A DNA stretch of 64,000 bases, taken from contig NC_064443.1 in assembly GCF_023343835.1 (NCBI RefSeq), forward strand, positions 19,293,501-19,357,500, in the 5' to 3' direction. Below, piece after piece: positions 12,301 to 27,300 of this stretch; positions within the stretch are counted from its first letter, which is position 1, and every line of letters begins with the position of its first letter. Origin of the DNA: Lagopus muta. Its lineage: Eukaryota; Chordata; Aves; Galliformes; Phasianidae. Both the position numbers and the translations under genes were made by a program. Under the pieces are notes generated by a model. It worked only from the letters and a program-made list of their open reading frames with translations. It made no database searches and was not told the origin of the DNA.

Positions 12301-15300
12301 CAGGCTGCTCTGCAATACCAAGAACGCTCACTATGCTTCTATCACAGCCAAAACCAGCATTTTTCACACACTGCATGTTGACTGAAAATCAGCAAAGGGA
12401 AGTTATTTCAACAAATACAATTTTAAAAGCTGGACTCCAGAGTCAAAATGCATTTCTCTAAGTATGAAAAACAAATTCAAGCATTAGCAAGGGGGAAGGA
12501 ACAGACAAACCCGAAAGCAGAACTGGTCCTCAAATGAATGGACTGCACATTTTTCCATCAGCAGCCCTCCTAAAGTGGATTTGAGTGGCAGCCCCCAATG
12601 AGTTCCACACACTGTTTTCTAAAGGACTTGGCAAGAAGTTCAGCATTATTAGAGAAGAGAGAAGGAAAAGCAGAATTCAGTCATTTCATACCCACCCCTT
12701 CTCCCAATAACTGAAGAAGTATCCTCGCTCCATTGAGATCACTGGAGACGTTTCCATCAATGGGAGGATGGACAGGAGGGCTGGCTGTGAGGAGCAGCTG
12801 CTCCCCAGAACGCTGCTCAGCACTGCAGCCCACACAGCAACGTGAGCTCACCTCTGCCACAAAGTCCCCGTCCTCCATTTCGGTCTCTACCACACCTTGG
12901 CCAAAACTGTGGGCAGTCCAGAAAAGCCAACCGTGTGATACCTTCCTCCTTGTATGGTCAGCAATTTGCCCCAGAGAACAACTTTCCTTCTTTCTTTGTA
13001 TTAATTACCACATTGGCCAGAAACGATTTGGGATTTTGCAAGAAAATTCTAGCACAGAAAGTCCATCTCCAAACCAGACTGCAGTGCAGCGAGCAGGAGA
13101 GGGGGCTGTGAACGTGGTCTGAGAGCACCGCCACGATGTGAGCAGTCCCACAGACCCAGCACGGCACGAGGCGATGTGTGACCATGACAGGAGAAATTCA
13201 GTCCAACTGACTCCAGAACACGGCCCACCATGAGAAACCATCACATCTTGAGCATTCCAGAGCAGTAAGCAACTCCTGACTGCTGGCAACAACAAGGCCA
13301 TCAGTGAGATATTCCAATTGCACCCAGTCAACATCCCTGTTTGAATTTCATACATCTTCTCTTTATTTAACTGACCTCTAGAGCCACTCAGTTTCACCAT
13401 TCTTTCTTCAGTCCTTCTCCTTCCTAGGAAACAGCAGCGCACACACAGTGAAAGGAATTGTTCTGTGTTAACAACCAGTATTCTCTGCACAACAAACCGC
13501 AGCTGCACAGCACATATCTGCACACCGACAGCCCAAGCACCACCTGAATGCCTGTGAATCCCCCAGTCTGGACTGGCAGCACCATTCTGTCTGGCCGCCA
13601 GCAGCACAGAGGATGTAAATCTCAATTACACCCTGGTACGCTTTGTTGTCAAGGCTACACTGCCCTGCACTGATTACAACAATATTCTGGGAGCTACATT
13701 TTATAGGACTGAAGACAGGCAGACCAAAGAAACACTTGCCATTGCACAGTTTCTTTTTCTGTTTGTTTGCAGACAAACCCCAAGCAGCCAATGATGCCAG
13801 CCCTGGGGAGGCAGCCGCTTACAGGCACGTCTGGATACCCTGCCTGTATGTCCCTGCCTACATCAACACCCAACACAGCACAGCAAGAAATCCCATTCAA
13901 ACAAGTCAGCCTTGCCTGCTTCCCAAGCAGGTTTTACTCTAGCTCCAGCCAAACCTTCCAGGAAAAAAAAAAAGTTCCAAAGTCTTTAAGTGTGTCAATG
14001 TAGCAAAAACAACATCACAATGCAGAACACAAATCTGTATGAACAAAATGAAATAAACACAAAAAAAGAAGATGAGGAAAATACTTTCCAGACTAGGTTA
14101 GGCCAACCGTTTAGTAAGCAGAGCCAGAAGAAGACACAGAGCTGGTTTAGGAAAACATTTCCCTGACCACCTCAGCAGAACCAGCAGTTCTGGCAGAGAA
14201 GCAGGCTGGCTGCAGAGATGGAGAGCCACGCTGAAAGAACCATCCCCAATCTCTGTGCTGGAGAGACGCTTCCAGCCACAGCTCCTATGCCAGTCTGATG
14301 CACTGTGAAGAGGAAAAAAGATAACCATCAGAGACTTCAGCTTCCTGAGGGCAGGAGTCACTCAGCTCGCCGGGCAGGAGAAGGCCAGGGCTGCAGAGGC
14401 AGGAGCAGAGGGCTGGAGGCAGGCTGCCAGCTGCTCCACTTCATGCCGCCTGCGCTCTGGTTAACAGTGCAAGGAAGAAGTAAGAAATCCACAGAAACTG
14501 GTTAAAGCATTAAAAAGAAAGAACCACGCAGATCGGGTGCTGGGTTACTCAGGATGTGACAAGGACCAACGCAGCTCACCGAGCAGACGCTGTGCCCAGC
14601 CCACACTCACACCATGGGGTTGCACAGCACTGGGCGCTGCCACAGCTTCTGCCAGGCTGCACAGCACAGCCAGTCCCGGGAACAGTCCCTGCCAGCATCA
14701 GATGGAGCACATGCTGAATGTCCCAGATGATGTCACTGAGAACTCTGTGTCTTGGGGCTATTAAAATGCAAAAGAGAAGATACTTACACTTTGAGAAAGA
14801 AAGGGAGCTGTGCAAGAGCACGAATCGCACCCCAAGACATTGAAATGGAATAAAGGAGCAGATCATTAAACAGTTCATTCCACCACCTCACGTTCCTTAA
14901 CCCAGACAGGGAAACTCCACAGGGAAGAGCCTGGCAGCCCCCAGCTGGGACAGGATAACCACGAGAGCAGAGCACCAGCAGCTCAGGTCAGCAGCAGCTG
15001 CTGGGCACCTGCAGGCACAGCATAGGTTTCTTCAAGGCCACTGAGCCTCTTTGTTCGTACATGAACAGCATACAATCATGCCTCAGAAATTCTCATCCAG
15101 CATCTCACAGCAACCTACAGAGCACAGCAGTACAACCTTGCACAGCCTCTGAGAAGCACCACGCCTGCACCGCGCGAGGCCACGCTCCAGGTACAGGCCT
15201 GGGAAATGCTGACTCAACAGGCTTGAAACGCTGGCTCAGCAGCTTTGAAACTCAAGACATGGCGTGTGTCCCAGGAAAAGGCCAAACCAAACCCCTGGAA

Positions 15301-18300
15301 GTGTCACTGCTGAGAACAGACATATGCGGAAGAGAAGCCAGAGGCAGCACAGGGTGGCCTCTTGAGGGAAGCTATGCCCTCAAACCACAGCGTCCCGAGC
15401 ACTGCCTGAGCTTCGTTTGAAGCACAGAACCATTAAGGTTGGAAAAGACCTCCAGAATCCCCATGCCCAGCCCCAGCCACCCTACCATGCCCGCTGCCAC
15501 ATCCCACAGAGCCACATCTCTGCGGCTCGGAACACCTCCAGGGATGGTGACCCACCTCTCCCTGGGCAGCCCGTGCCACTGCTCAAAGCATGCCCTAACC
15601 ACCTAGCAATGTTCCTCTTTCCCACCCCTCCTTGTTATTCCCACCCCACCCCTGCAGCCAGGCCCACCTCAGCATGCTCTGCCTGCTGCCCAGCTCAGCA
15701 GCTGCCCCCAGCCCTCCCACAGCACACAGCCAAGCACAGCCCTCTGCTGCCAGCAGCCCTTCCTGCCGAGTGTCAGCAGTATCAGCCTGAGGCAGGCACC
15801 TCACTCCTCCTTTCCAGGAAAAACACAGCATGGGAATAGTAAAACAAAACTACGCTATAACCAATAAAAGAACATCGCCCTCATACCCAACCAGCTTGGA
15901 AACTGCAGGAAGGAAGCATACAGCAAAATATCTTTGCCTCCGCCACCAGCCCTTAAATGAGATCTGGGAAGGGGTGGACCTGGCTCCATCCCTCCAGTCA
16001 CTCAGTACAGTGCATGCACCTGAGCTCCTTAGGCTGGCCCTGCCTTCCACCAGGTGCTCCACCACTGTTCCACGCCATGACTTAGCTTCTCCACTACAGG
16101 TGCAGTTAAAGATGACTGACGGTTTTTCTTGATCCAAGCCAGCAGAACTTTTGAATAAAGGAAAAGATCCCCTTTTGGAGCAAGTGGTCAACACAGACAG
16201 CAGCACTGCACTCCGCAGCAGTTTAATGAACTAGGAGGAAGTTTTGCTCACAAGTTGGGTGCCCATCCTATATGTTGGTCTAGTTTTCACTGAACTCAGA
16301 TTTAGGTTAAAAAAGCCCTGTGATATTGGGCATAGCTATGCTGCAGGAGGACGGTGTGGGTGCGGGAAGGCAAAGCACACAATGGAGAAGCCAGCAGGTG
16401 CAGAGAAGTGGTCTCTGAAGGACTCCCAGGCAGGGCCCCAACCAAATGCTTCACAATTCCATGATGAATTCATCGCCAACTACAGACCTTGAGCAGGTTG
16501 CAGGCTGCAGACAGCCCAAGTGGAGGCTAATAATATGCAGCTTATTGGGATCATTGGATTGCACAGCTGCCACCCACAAGGCAGGGTGATAATCACCCTC
16601 ACTGCTTCATTTTTGCATGAGTCATCACGGCCTCTGCTATGAAGTGATCACGGTACTTCCTCCTCCAAGGAAGATCAGCCAGGCATATTGTCTCCTCACA
16701 CTCTTCGCCAGCACCCCAGGCTTTATGTATTAGTGGGCACAGGACCAGATGGTGATAGACAAACAATACAAAGGAAAACACACACATCCTGTCGCAGTAC
16801 AAGAGCTCTTCCTCCTCTCAGACCCTCGGGCGCTGAGGAGGGGGGACGAGCTGAGGACAGACGAGCAGCAGGGCAGGATGGTGCTGGCCACATCCTGCCA
16901 CGTGCCAACACCGGTGCTGGGCTCAGCCCGCCAGCTCACGGGGCTGCGCTGGGCACACAGCTGTTCCAGTCCCAGCAGTGAGGTGGTTCAGGTGCACATT
17001 ACATTCTCCTCTCATCATCACAATGTTTCTTCTGTACTACATTATTTCCTTACTCCACAAGTCTGGGAGCTCCCATACTAGTTATTTGCCCCAGCTTTAT
17101 TTATTATATACTATATATATTATATAAATGTTATATATTTATTGCTGGCCGGCAACAATGCACGCACATAAATGCTGCGCTGCCCTTGGCTCACACCCAT
17201 AGGCTGCACGGCACGCACTGACAGCAGCTCACATGGAGCCCAGCCCCCTGCATGCGGCATCGCTGCGGCTGCTTTTTATAAATTCCTCCTGAACCAGATT
17301 GCTAATTGCTCCTCATTTCTGCTCTTCTAAAATAAGCTCAGGCTGCAATCTGCATAGCTGCTCCCAAAGGACTAATGAGCCACTGCCCACCTGGAGCCTG
17401 AGCTCTGGCCACATGCGGGAGGCCCCTGGCCCACCAGCGCCTGCCCCCCACGACACACCAGCTCTGCGAGGCCACAGGCTTTATCTAGGGCAAGCAGCAC
17501 CGAAATTGAAGGCTGGGAGGATGTGCCAGAACCCACGTCACTGCATGCTGGAAGCAGGCTGCGGAAAGCACGGGGAAGTGGGACAGTGGCACAGCCCTGC
17601 AGCGTGCAGCACAGCGCCCAGCAACCTCCAGCCTCTGCCATTCATTCTCTCACTGCAGCTGTCCGTGGCGAGGAGCAGAGCAGTGATTGTGTGCACAAAC
17701 CCACAAGCAAACACTGCATACAGCACATCCTAGGGCATTACCACCAGATTGTCTTCAATAACAAAAGCACATCAAAACACTGCTTTTCCTCCATCTTCCT
17801 GAACTGTCAGCTGGGACCGGGACAACTCTAACGTACATCCATCACTGAGCACCAAGGCACGCCGCCCCCAGAGCCCTGCCCAACAGCCCCGCTTTCACAC
17901 ACAAGAACACAGACCCCATTTACCTCCTGCATTACGACCACAATGTTCTTCACTCCTTAAACCCCGAGACGCTCTTATGGAGCAGAGATCTGCTACCACA
18001 GCAAGGTCAGGAAACACACATGAAGCCTGCAAGCCCTTTATGTTCACGTTATCTGCCCCACACAAACAGCACGCACAGTCACAGCTACACACCTTCAGCT
18101 CGAGCGACTAACTGTGCCAGCCACAGCTCAGCACCTTCCTGCACAGCAAACACATGGCATGAGTGCACGTGGGCACACACGCACCCATCCCGTGGGGTGA
18201 GCAGCGCCGGCCCCACTCACACCAAAGCCACCACGGGCACAGGGCAGGGCAGTGCCTCCCAGCACCACAGTGCTGCTTCCAGCTCCCCTGTGGGACAGTG

Positions 18301-21300
18301 AAAGCACAGCATAAAAGGAAGCAGATGCTTTCACCACAAAGAAAAGCCTTACAACGAAGCAATGGGAACAAAAAGCAAGCGTCACCTCCAGACAAGTTCT
18401 TAGAGACTCAAAGATCCATCACACCAGGAGAAGCGTGCTGTCTGGCACACATGGGCTCTTGTACCAGTGCCCTCCCCAGCACAGCTCTCCCAGAAAGAAC
18501 AATTAACATTAAAACCACCACTGCTGCAATTCTGGCAAGCACAAACAAGTCTGAAGCCATTAGGACCCTGCACACTATTACTCTTTTTAGGACCAGGCAA
18601 AGCTTTCCCAACCAAGCACAGTGCTGGCATGCAGACACCTCCCAGCCCATGCAGCAGGAATCCTGAGCTGCCCCTGCACAGCCTGAAGCCCAGCAGCTGC
18701 AGAATGCAGCACAGCAGCATTGTGCTGAGTGCCTGCTGACTGCTCTCCTTCCTTCTCCTCTGCTCCTCTTGGTGCGGACACAAACTTCAAGCCTTGAGGA
18801 TTAGTCAAAATATTCCATTTATCTGATGTTCACAATCCTTCCTTATTTTGCCCTGTGCTTTGTTTAGAAGATCACTTTCAAGGATCTCCCAAGTCCTCTG
18901 CCCTATTTTCTAAGGCTTCTGCTCACCTTCCACACATCCATTTCCTGTCCCTGCTGCCCCGGCACCCTGCAGGCGGCGTTCTGGGGAGCACAGCCATGCT
19001 GGGACACAGCTGCACAGGAGGCCTGCAGCAAGGAGGCCCACTTTCGTCAGGGAGGGCAGTCCCAGGGTCTCTGAGCAGTGCAGCGTGGGACCGGCAGCAG
19101 CAGAGCCGCCCGTGCCCTGCCTGCTGTGTGCCAAGCAGCCGGATGGCCGCAGCCCTCCTGTGGCACATTGGCTCCCTTCCAGAGCTCTCCCCGATTCCCT
19201 GTCACCCAGCTCTCCTGCTGCAAGCACCTGCTGGCCTGGCACTTGGGTCATGCTGAGCATACAACATTCCCTGGAATTCAGTGCAGGCTTCTGACATCTG
19301 TCCCACTTACCTCACCTATTTGTCAGAAATAAAAGACACCAAATTCCATTTTATTTATTCAGATCGGACTTGCAGAAGGAAACAGTCCTGTCGGCATCCC
19401 TGCCACCCTGCTCCTTGCTGTCGGCCGTCTGCTCAGCCTGCGAGCTGCTGACTGCATCCTGCATCTCCCAAACCAGCCCACACAGCCAGCTAGTGAAGAC
19501 TGTCTGATTTAAAGCTCAGTTAAACTGAGGACATATTTACCACTGTGAACTCTCCCTCCACAGCGCTGGAAATAGAAAGGAGGCCCTTCTAACACACGCA
19601 GACGGCAGGCCTTCCTCTGACCAGTGCTGGGAGGGAAATGATCCTTTCTCCAGCTGACCCACAACACAGGAAAACGCTGCTGCTTCTCGAGATCGTCCAG
19701 ACTCAGAGCAATGAGATGTGTAACGAATTTGGAAAGAGTCTGTTCACGGTTGCTGTATGGATGAGATCCCCGTTGGTGGCAATCTGGCAAAATGCTTTTA
19801 TTTTCGAGTTAAAAAAGAAATTGAAGTGCAAAGCTGTTACACAATACCTTACCCAAGTGGTTATCCGAATACCCAGCAAAGTGACCGTAACTACAGCAAG
19901 TCATGCTTAGCAAGACAACAATTGAAGACAGGTAGTTTGCTTTGTTCCAAGCAGCCTGAAGCACAGCCACTCTAAACACAATTCCCTGAGCCCACACGGC
20001 GATGTGCAATCTGTTATGGCTGGTCCTGGTCCCCAGGACAGCTGCCTCGCTGGGGAGCAGCGCAGTGCTGGGCGCTGCCATGTGTGTGTTCAGGGGAGAG
20101 CACAGCAGGCACCAGTGAGAAAACCTCTATTCCAAACCACCCAGGGCACTGGAAGGACATGCGGACTTGGACCCCAAGCTGAAGAGAGGTGCTCAGAAAT
20201 CTGCTTGTTTCTTTGCATCTGCATACAAACGCTTGCCAATTCATTTACAAATCAAATTTAAACTTGTCAGATTTCTACTAGAAAACTGTACTTTTCTCAT
20301 TCACCTGTGCTCTATGCAGATTTTTGGGATTTTTTGATGTAAAAAGTTGCACCTAGATGAAAATATGCTCCAAGTGTTCCTCACACCAATCCCTAGTTTT
20401 CTGATTACATCCTACCATCAGGGCTTGGAACAAACAGAAGACTGAACACAAATCACAGTAATTGCAGGATCACAATGGCAGGCTGTGCTGGAACCGTCCG
20501 TGCCACCCCGGCACACGGCCATTCCTGGCACCCCTGGCACCACTCTCAGCCTGGCAGCACAAGGATGAAGCCAACGCACTGCTGGGACGCGCTCACCTGG
20601 CAGCCTGCATCCATTGCTCACCTGCTCTCCGACCTCGTGTAACCCTGACATTCCTTGCCCTTCTCTAGCATTTACTCTTCCAGCACCTGTCCTTCCAAAG
20701 CACTCTTTGCCTTGGAGCTAGATGTGATCTGATGAACTAGCCAGAACTGCATCTGCCCACTGTAACTCAAAGCAGAGCAAAAAGATGTGGCCTAAATTAA
20801 ATATGTTCTACAAAAAAGCCAGGAAAGCCCAAAAGAGATCTAAAGACGGCACCCTTCAACAGCACAGCAGAGACAGGGCGTCACGTGCCAGGCCCTCCAT
20901 GCTCCGTCAAACCCCTCACGCTGTTGGCGCCCTTACACAACACACACTGACCATGGCAACGAAGAGGAGACTTCAGGGACCATCCCTGAGGCCCAAGGAA
21001 GGCAAGAACTTGTTGAAGCCCCAAGCTTCAGACACTCCTTAATAACAAAAACAATGGAGAATTTAAGCCGATTTCCTTGGTGACAGGCAAGCAACTTACA
21101 TGGTAGAACAATGGTTTTTGGCTTTTCTCATGTGCTGTAAGATAATATTTTTCCTCACTGAAGAGATACACAAGACAGATGAAGAGCATAAAGGTACTTT
21201 TGAGACGGGCAATGCATCTAAGCAGCGGCCTGTAGCACCAACCATCAAACTGAGTCCAAACAAGCAGTCTGAAGAAGGCCAGCAGTGAGTTGAAGCCTCG

Positions 21301-24300
21301 TGCACAGAAGCGCACCGTACATCTTCTGGGCCATATCCTTAGTCACTTTGATGTACAATCATTCCCTGCTCCTCCTGGTCGCTTTTCAAAAGCAATCTAA
21401 ATTAATGTGAACTGCTAGAGGGTAATTATCTCTACGAATAATTAGCGTATGCTAGTAAATGCAAAATAGGACAAAACACTAAGTTTTAATATCACTAACA
21501 GTTCATGACATCCTCTGTGCTAAAAGAACATCTACTGACCACGGAGCAAGAAGCACAGAGCACAGCTGTGCTCTCACCGCACACATGAACAACTCTCACA
21601 GCAAACACAGCAAGCAGCCCAGGCCCACGAGGCCCACAGGTCTGGGGATCTCACTTAAAACACACAGCAGCTTCAAGCTTTCTCCAAACTCCACTTGCTA
21701 CCCCCTCAAAATTACGACACGTGTTCTGGCATCGTGATAGGAAAAACATTCACAAATTATATGAACTACCATAAATCCAGCTGGAATCCAGCCCATCATT
21801 ATTTCACTGGTGTGCTTGTTAAGGAGTTTGACATATAAGAGTATATTGAAGGTATACTGAAGTATATATAAGGATTGTTCCCCTCATCTTTTGGAAGAAA
21901 AAAAACAAAAAAAAAAGAAAAATAAAGCCACACAACCTTCATATTTGCATTGCCCTTGCATATCTCCTTGCTGAGGATTACAAATACAGTGCAGTGAATT
22001 GACTTTGCAAGAAGCAAGACAGAAAAAGCCTCAAGTCTGTCCATGAATTCTCATCAGACAACACTTTGAGCACCAGAGGCTGAATCACGCCGAGGCTCCC
22101 TGCTGTCACTGTGCCCCCGTTGCCCACCTCGCTACACCCGAGGTCTCAGAAGCTGCCTGGAATGTCCACTCACCAGTGAGCCTCCCATTTCAAAGTCAGC
22201 TCCTGAAGACTCATCCTCACCTGCAGAGTTGCAAAGGTGTGAACTACAGCCTGGATCTGAGCAGCACACTTCATGCTGTCCATCAGGTATTTCAGGCAGA
22301 CAACCACAACCACTCAGTTGCTTCCCTTAGGACATTGCAGGCCTCTAAAGGCAGTTACACGGTTTCTCTGAAGCAGTTCTCTCCTTGTGCTCAGTGCTTC
22401 CCTGGGCTGCTCCTTTTCTTCCAGTTCAGGCTTGCTCTGACAGCTGCTCTTTTCCATTATCGTGGAGTTTCCAGCCACCAAGGCTAGGCCACATCTCACT
22501 TATTACCAAGTCACCACAGCACACGGAGCACAACAGCCAATGCAGCTGGTTCAAACACGATGATAAATGCGTGTGCAGATGAACCGAGGCATTCCCCATT
22601 TTCCATTTGTGCACCTTGGTGACTGATGAGCTGTGGAAGCAGAGCCCACCATCCATCACACCCAAACCTGCTCACCAGGTCCAGCAAAACAATACGACTT
22701 CCTCCTCTCAGTCACAGAAGACTGACAGTCTCAGACAGGCAGAGAGAGATTTATACCACCCTTCTTTGCTAATCAGAGCAACAACACCTTAAGCCATGTA
22801 ACCCCTCAGTTTCTCTGAGGGATGCCCGCTCCATCCCATGCTCCACCTGACCACAGAAGTGAGCTGTGCTCACTGAGATCTGCTGCCCCCAGGGACAGCA
22901 CTGGGCAGCAGATCCCACAGCCACAGGGAAATGCAAAGAGCCACACTCAGTGCCCTGGTGGGCAGGGGCTGCTGAAGGACCCCAAGGCCAGCAGTGAGGG
23001 CAGGAGTCCTCCTGGACCACACAGGTGGAGACGGACAGACCGAGGGACATGGGGACGGCCAGCACACAGCCCACAAAGCCTCCTTGTGAAAGGGAGTCAG
23101 TTCTCCATACAAAGGCAGCAGCTCACGGCGCAGCGTGATGCCAACCATGCATCGATGGGAGCTGCATGCCACAGGGGACAGAGGCCAGCAGGGCTCCCAG
23201 GCCAGCAGGGCTCCCAGGCCAGCAGGGCTCCCAGGCCAGCAGGGCTCCCAGGCCAGCAGGGCTAATTCCTGCATTCATGTGGAACAACTGCAAGAACAGT
23301 CTTGAGGTCCTTATCTATTTGACGGCCTTGTGCTCATTCTCTTTTTGGAGAAAGTAACGCATGATTAGTTCCTTTAGGGAACTAATTAATGACATGGAGG
23401 AGCGACAATGGCAGCGGGTGATACCAGGGCACTGGGCACCGTGCAGATGGGAGCCTACCTGCCTCCAGAAGAGCCATCGCCAGACCAATGCACCTTCGTA
23501 CCACCCAAATGCTTCTAAGTGTGAATCATGAACAAAAGTACTGCTGCTCCAGTTACGAGGTGGAAGATTCCCATCGGACATCATCGTGAAACAACAACAT
23601 CCACGTGCTCTGCAGCCACCACCGGGTATCTGCCAGCCCAAGTACAGACAGCCCGGCAGCAGCCTGTGCCCAGACCCTAAGAAAACAGTTTTATATTTAG
23701 ATTTAAAACCGGGAACGAAAGTTAATCCCCAATGCAGTGTGTGCACCGCACCCTGCCCCACACCGCGCAGGGCTGGGCTGCCTGCTGGGGTCACAGCTCA
23801 GCCGTGTGCCGGGCTGCCACGTGCGGCCGCGCAGGACCGCAGTTAGCTGCAGACTCACCACCACCTGGAAGGGCTCCCCATCACTCACATGCGTGGGTCT
23901 CATAACAGGGAGGAACAGAAGCTGCGCTATGGCTGACATCTGCAAAGCCACCCAGGCGCAGCCCTGCCTACATAAGCACAGGTTTTTGAAAGCAGGCTTC
24001 TGTATCCTCTATTTCAATTCACACCGACTTATGAACTTCTACTCAGCCAGCCAGCAAAAGCCAATCCATAAATATGAAAGGTAAAAGTACTTCCCAGATA
24101 AACCACAAACCAAAACAGGCCTGAGTTTGTCATATGTACATTATTCACAATGACTAACTCACCTACAGCTATATTTTGAAGCAATCATGCCAACTTTAAT
24201 TCCTTAAAGCAGGAGGCACCTCTTCCCCCTTTCTCACGTCTGCTTTCTGCGCTCTGTGGATGAGGCACCAGGAGAAGGAACGGATGCTCCGCTGAGCGGT

Positions 24301-27300
24301 CCAGGCTCTGCTCCACTCAGCTGTGAGCTGCTGCCCGCAGGTGACATCGGGGCTGAGTCACAACGCCTCTCATCTTTTTGAAGCAGTAACTGAACATTCC
24401 TGGAAAAACTAAAGCGGTCTGAAACAGTCTGAGCTACCAGTTGCGATGGGTTTTCAGTTCAAGCACCCTGATGCCAGTCACCCACTCCTCTCTGCTTTCC
24501 TGCCTTTCCAGAGCTGATCTCCAGGGACAGCCCCACAGGGGCTGACAGCTCCGCACCACTGGGGATGCTAAGCACCCCAGACAGATTCTCTCTGTTCATT
24601 TCACTTGGAAATTATTAATTTAGAAATTACTTCCCTCTACACCACCAATGACATGTGTGCTTACACACGGCAAACATCACACGGCCACAGGCAATGAGAT
24701 GCCAACATGGGAACCCTTCAGAGCTCAGCATGGCAATGAAGGCCTGATATGATCCTGGCAGCGACAGCAGGCCATCCACAGCCAGATGGATGTATTTGTA
24801 AATAAGACAGATCCGTTTGTCAGGTTGTAATTGGTTTTAGAACAAGCAATTCCCACGATGACAAACAACAATTAAAGAGCGCAGAGCTCCCACAACATGC
24901 AATCTGAGCGCACTTGCAGGAAGGACAAAAGCAGAGAGCAGAACCGCTGCCAACAGCGGGGGGACGGCTTCCTCACGACACAGCCCCAAGAACGCTCTCC
25001 TGGAGACCTGGAAAGCCCAGCAGTGCTGCGGGGCAGCTGTGGCCCCTCCACCTCCCAGAGGAGTGGGGCACCTCCCCATGTGTCAGGGCAGCAGCAGGAC
25101 ACTTCTGTGCGGCGCCACACGGAGCACCAACGGCACCACGCGGGACGTGCAGGGAGCTCTGCCCCCCTCACTCAGCCCCGGTTGTGAGCTGACCTCCCGC
25201 ATCGAACAGGTCACTGTTCCACAGTGCTGCATCTCCTAGGCCACCCCGCGGGCACCATCATGACAGAAGATGTTATGGTCCCACTTTCAGGGGTTTATAA
25301 CACAACATTTTCACTCGCACTGTTTGCTTATTGTCTCCTCAGGGATTTTAGCAAGAGTAGGTCAAGAGCGGAGAAGTGCTGCATGGAAACAAATGCTTTT
25401 AGAACACAAATCTCTCAGAACAACATCATGCAATGAGTGTTACAAGAGACAAACGCTTTGTAAGACCCTGCTGGGAGACTGCACTTTCCCAGTTCATTTG
25501 ATACGTTTCACTTACAAATGGTTCAGCGCTGCTATTTTATTTTCACTCTGTTTTTGCCTCCTCAGGTTTTTTCTTGACTACCCAAACATAGACTGAGTGG
25601 AGAGCCTGATTCCGAGCTTCTTTATTACAACAGCAGAAGTCCTGCTCACTTTAGTACTAAAAAAAGAATCGGACCATACGAAATACCCTACAGGACACCG
25701 GCCGTGTTTGGCAGAAAGGGAGATAAAGAGCAGCTAAAGGAAGACCTGGCCAAGCAGGATGCTGCTCCTGCAGCTCCATGCTATGGCACCGAGCACTGTG
25801 GTGCTGCTGCACGGCTACTCACAGACATGCCAACCTCATCCTGCCTGCAGCCTCTCTCAGAGCAGAGCTCTGATGCTCGGGTGAAGCTGTAACGTATCCA
25901 GCCGATTGTGTAATGCTCCAGAAACTGTTTTCTGATCTCTCCAGCAATCCCACTCAGCCCCGAAGTGCAACACTTGACTGTGCTGACTTCAGCAGGATCA
26001 ACTGTGCAGAATATTGACTGCAGAAGTACCCAGCCCTTCTGAAAACATGCCCACCTCCACACAGAAGCACTTGGAGGCACTGCTGCAAAACCAAAACCAA
26101 AACCAGCATTGCAATACCCCAGACTACACCTGGCAGTTTAACCCTGCAGAGCAGCAACATACAAACGGTTTCCCAGAAAGAAAAAAAGCAGAAGGGGCTC
26201 AAATGTATTGACATGGCTTTGTATTCCGCTTTCCTTTTTAACATTTAGCCTGACCATGCAATCAACAGAGTAAAACAGTGCTGAGCCTCCCCCGATCTCC
26301 CCAGCAAGCTTCACTACCTGCACACTGACCAAGCCCAGAGCCCACAGCCAAAACCCCAGCCCCAGAGAGCTGCACCCCCTCTGCTGTTTGTTCTATAGGG
26401 GCTGGGGCTCTGGGACAGACCTAAAAATCAAGGATATCCTCCTAAGGAGCAATCTCCTCTCTTCTCTCAGCCATCCAACACAGACACAAGTAAGAAAGTG
26501 TAGCAATTGGAAGTGCAGCAGGGAAGCTCAATAATTTTCTGTTAGGATGTAGGCAGTTCAATTCTCTGGACAAGACAGCAATACTTTACAGAGCTGCTTT
26601 AAGCAGTGAGATGCATGATAGCGAGCGCAATCCCTTGCCAAGTACATGACAGTTCCTCCCAAAGGTCTAGGCAAAAAAGACAAGTAAAATGTTCTTCCAC
26701 CCCTCCCTCTTCAGAGCAGTTCTCTAACTCCAGAGGAAAGGAGAGTGACGGACACTAATGCAAATTATTTTCTGAGGCTGCCAGACGCAGAGAGGCAGTG
26801 CAATTTTCCCTTAACTTTCAAGACCCAGACCAACAGCTTGCAGCACCAGGCATCCTCATGGAGAACCTCCCTGCACGTCAGCATGGCTTCAGCAGGCAGA
26901 AAAGGACCCTGGAGAAGTTAACAATCTGTTTGCTCATTAGCACCCATCAGGTAGGGGGGCAGAACACTGTAAAGTAGCACTATAGCACAACATGTGTGAG
27001 CCAGAGAGCCTCCCAGCCAGTCCCTTCTGCCAGTTCCAGCTCCTGGTTCCCTCTGAACAGTGTATGAGGACAGAGGCACCCGCTGTCACATGGAACTCAA
27101 AGAACACATCTCTACATATCCTTGTTTTTAAAGCAAAGGGTAAGATATAGAATAAAAAGGATGATTTAACACAAAGGGTATGATTTAAAACAAAGAGGGT
27201 GATTTAGAACTTTTCCTTCCCTGCCACGGATAGGATCCTAACAGCTGCCTCCTCGCTGATGAGTAATGACAGCACTGGGATAAATAATACAGCCGTATAT

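Noticed and set aside
22822-23274. Open frames on both strands with repeated Pro/Ala/Gly/Gln peptides, and a CRISPR-like look
   Set aside because: They are produced by the 17-bp minisatellite. Units abut with no spacers, and the context is an animal gene intron, so it is neither a repeat protein nor a CRISPR array.
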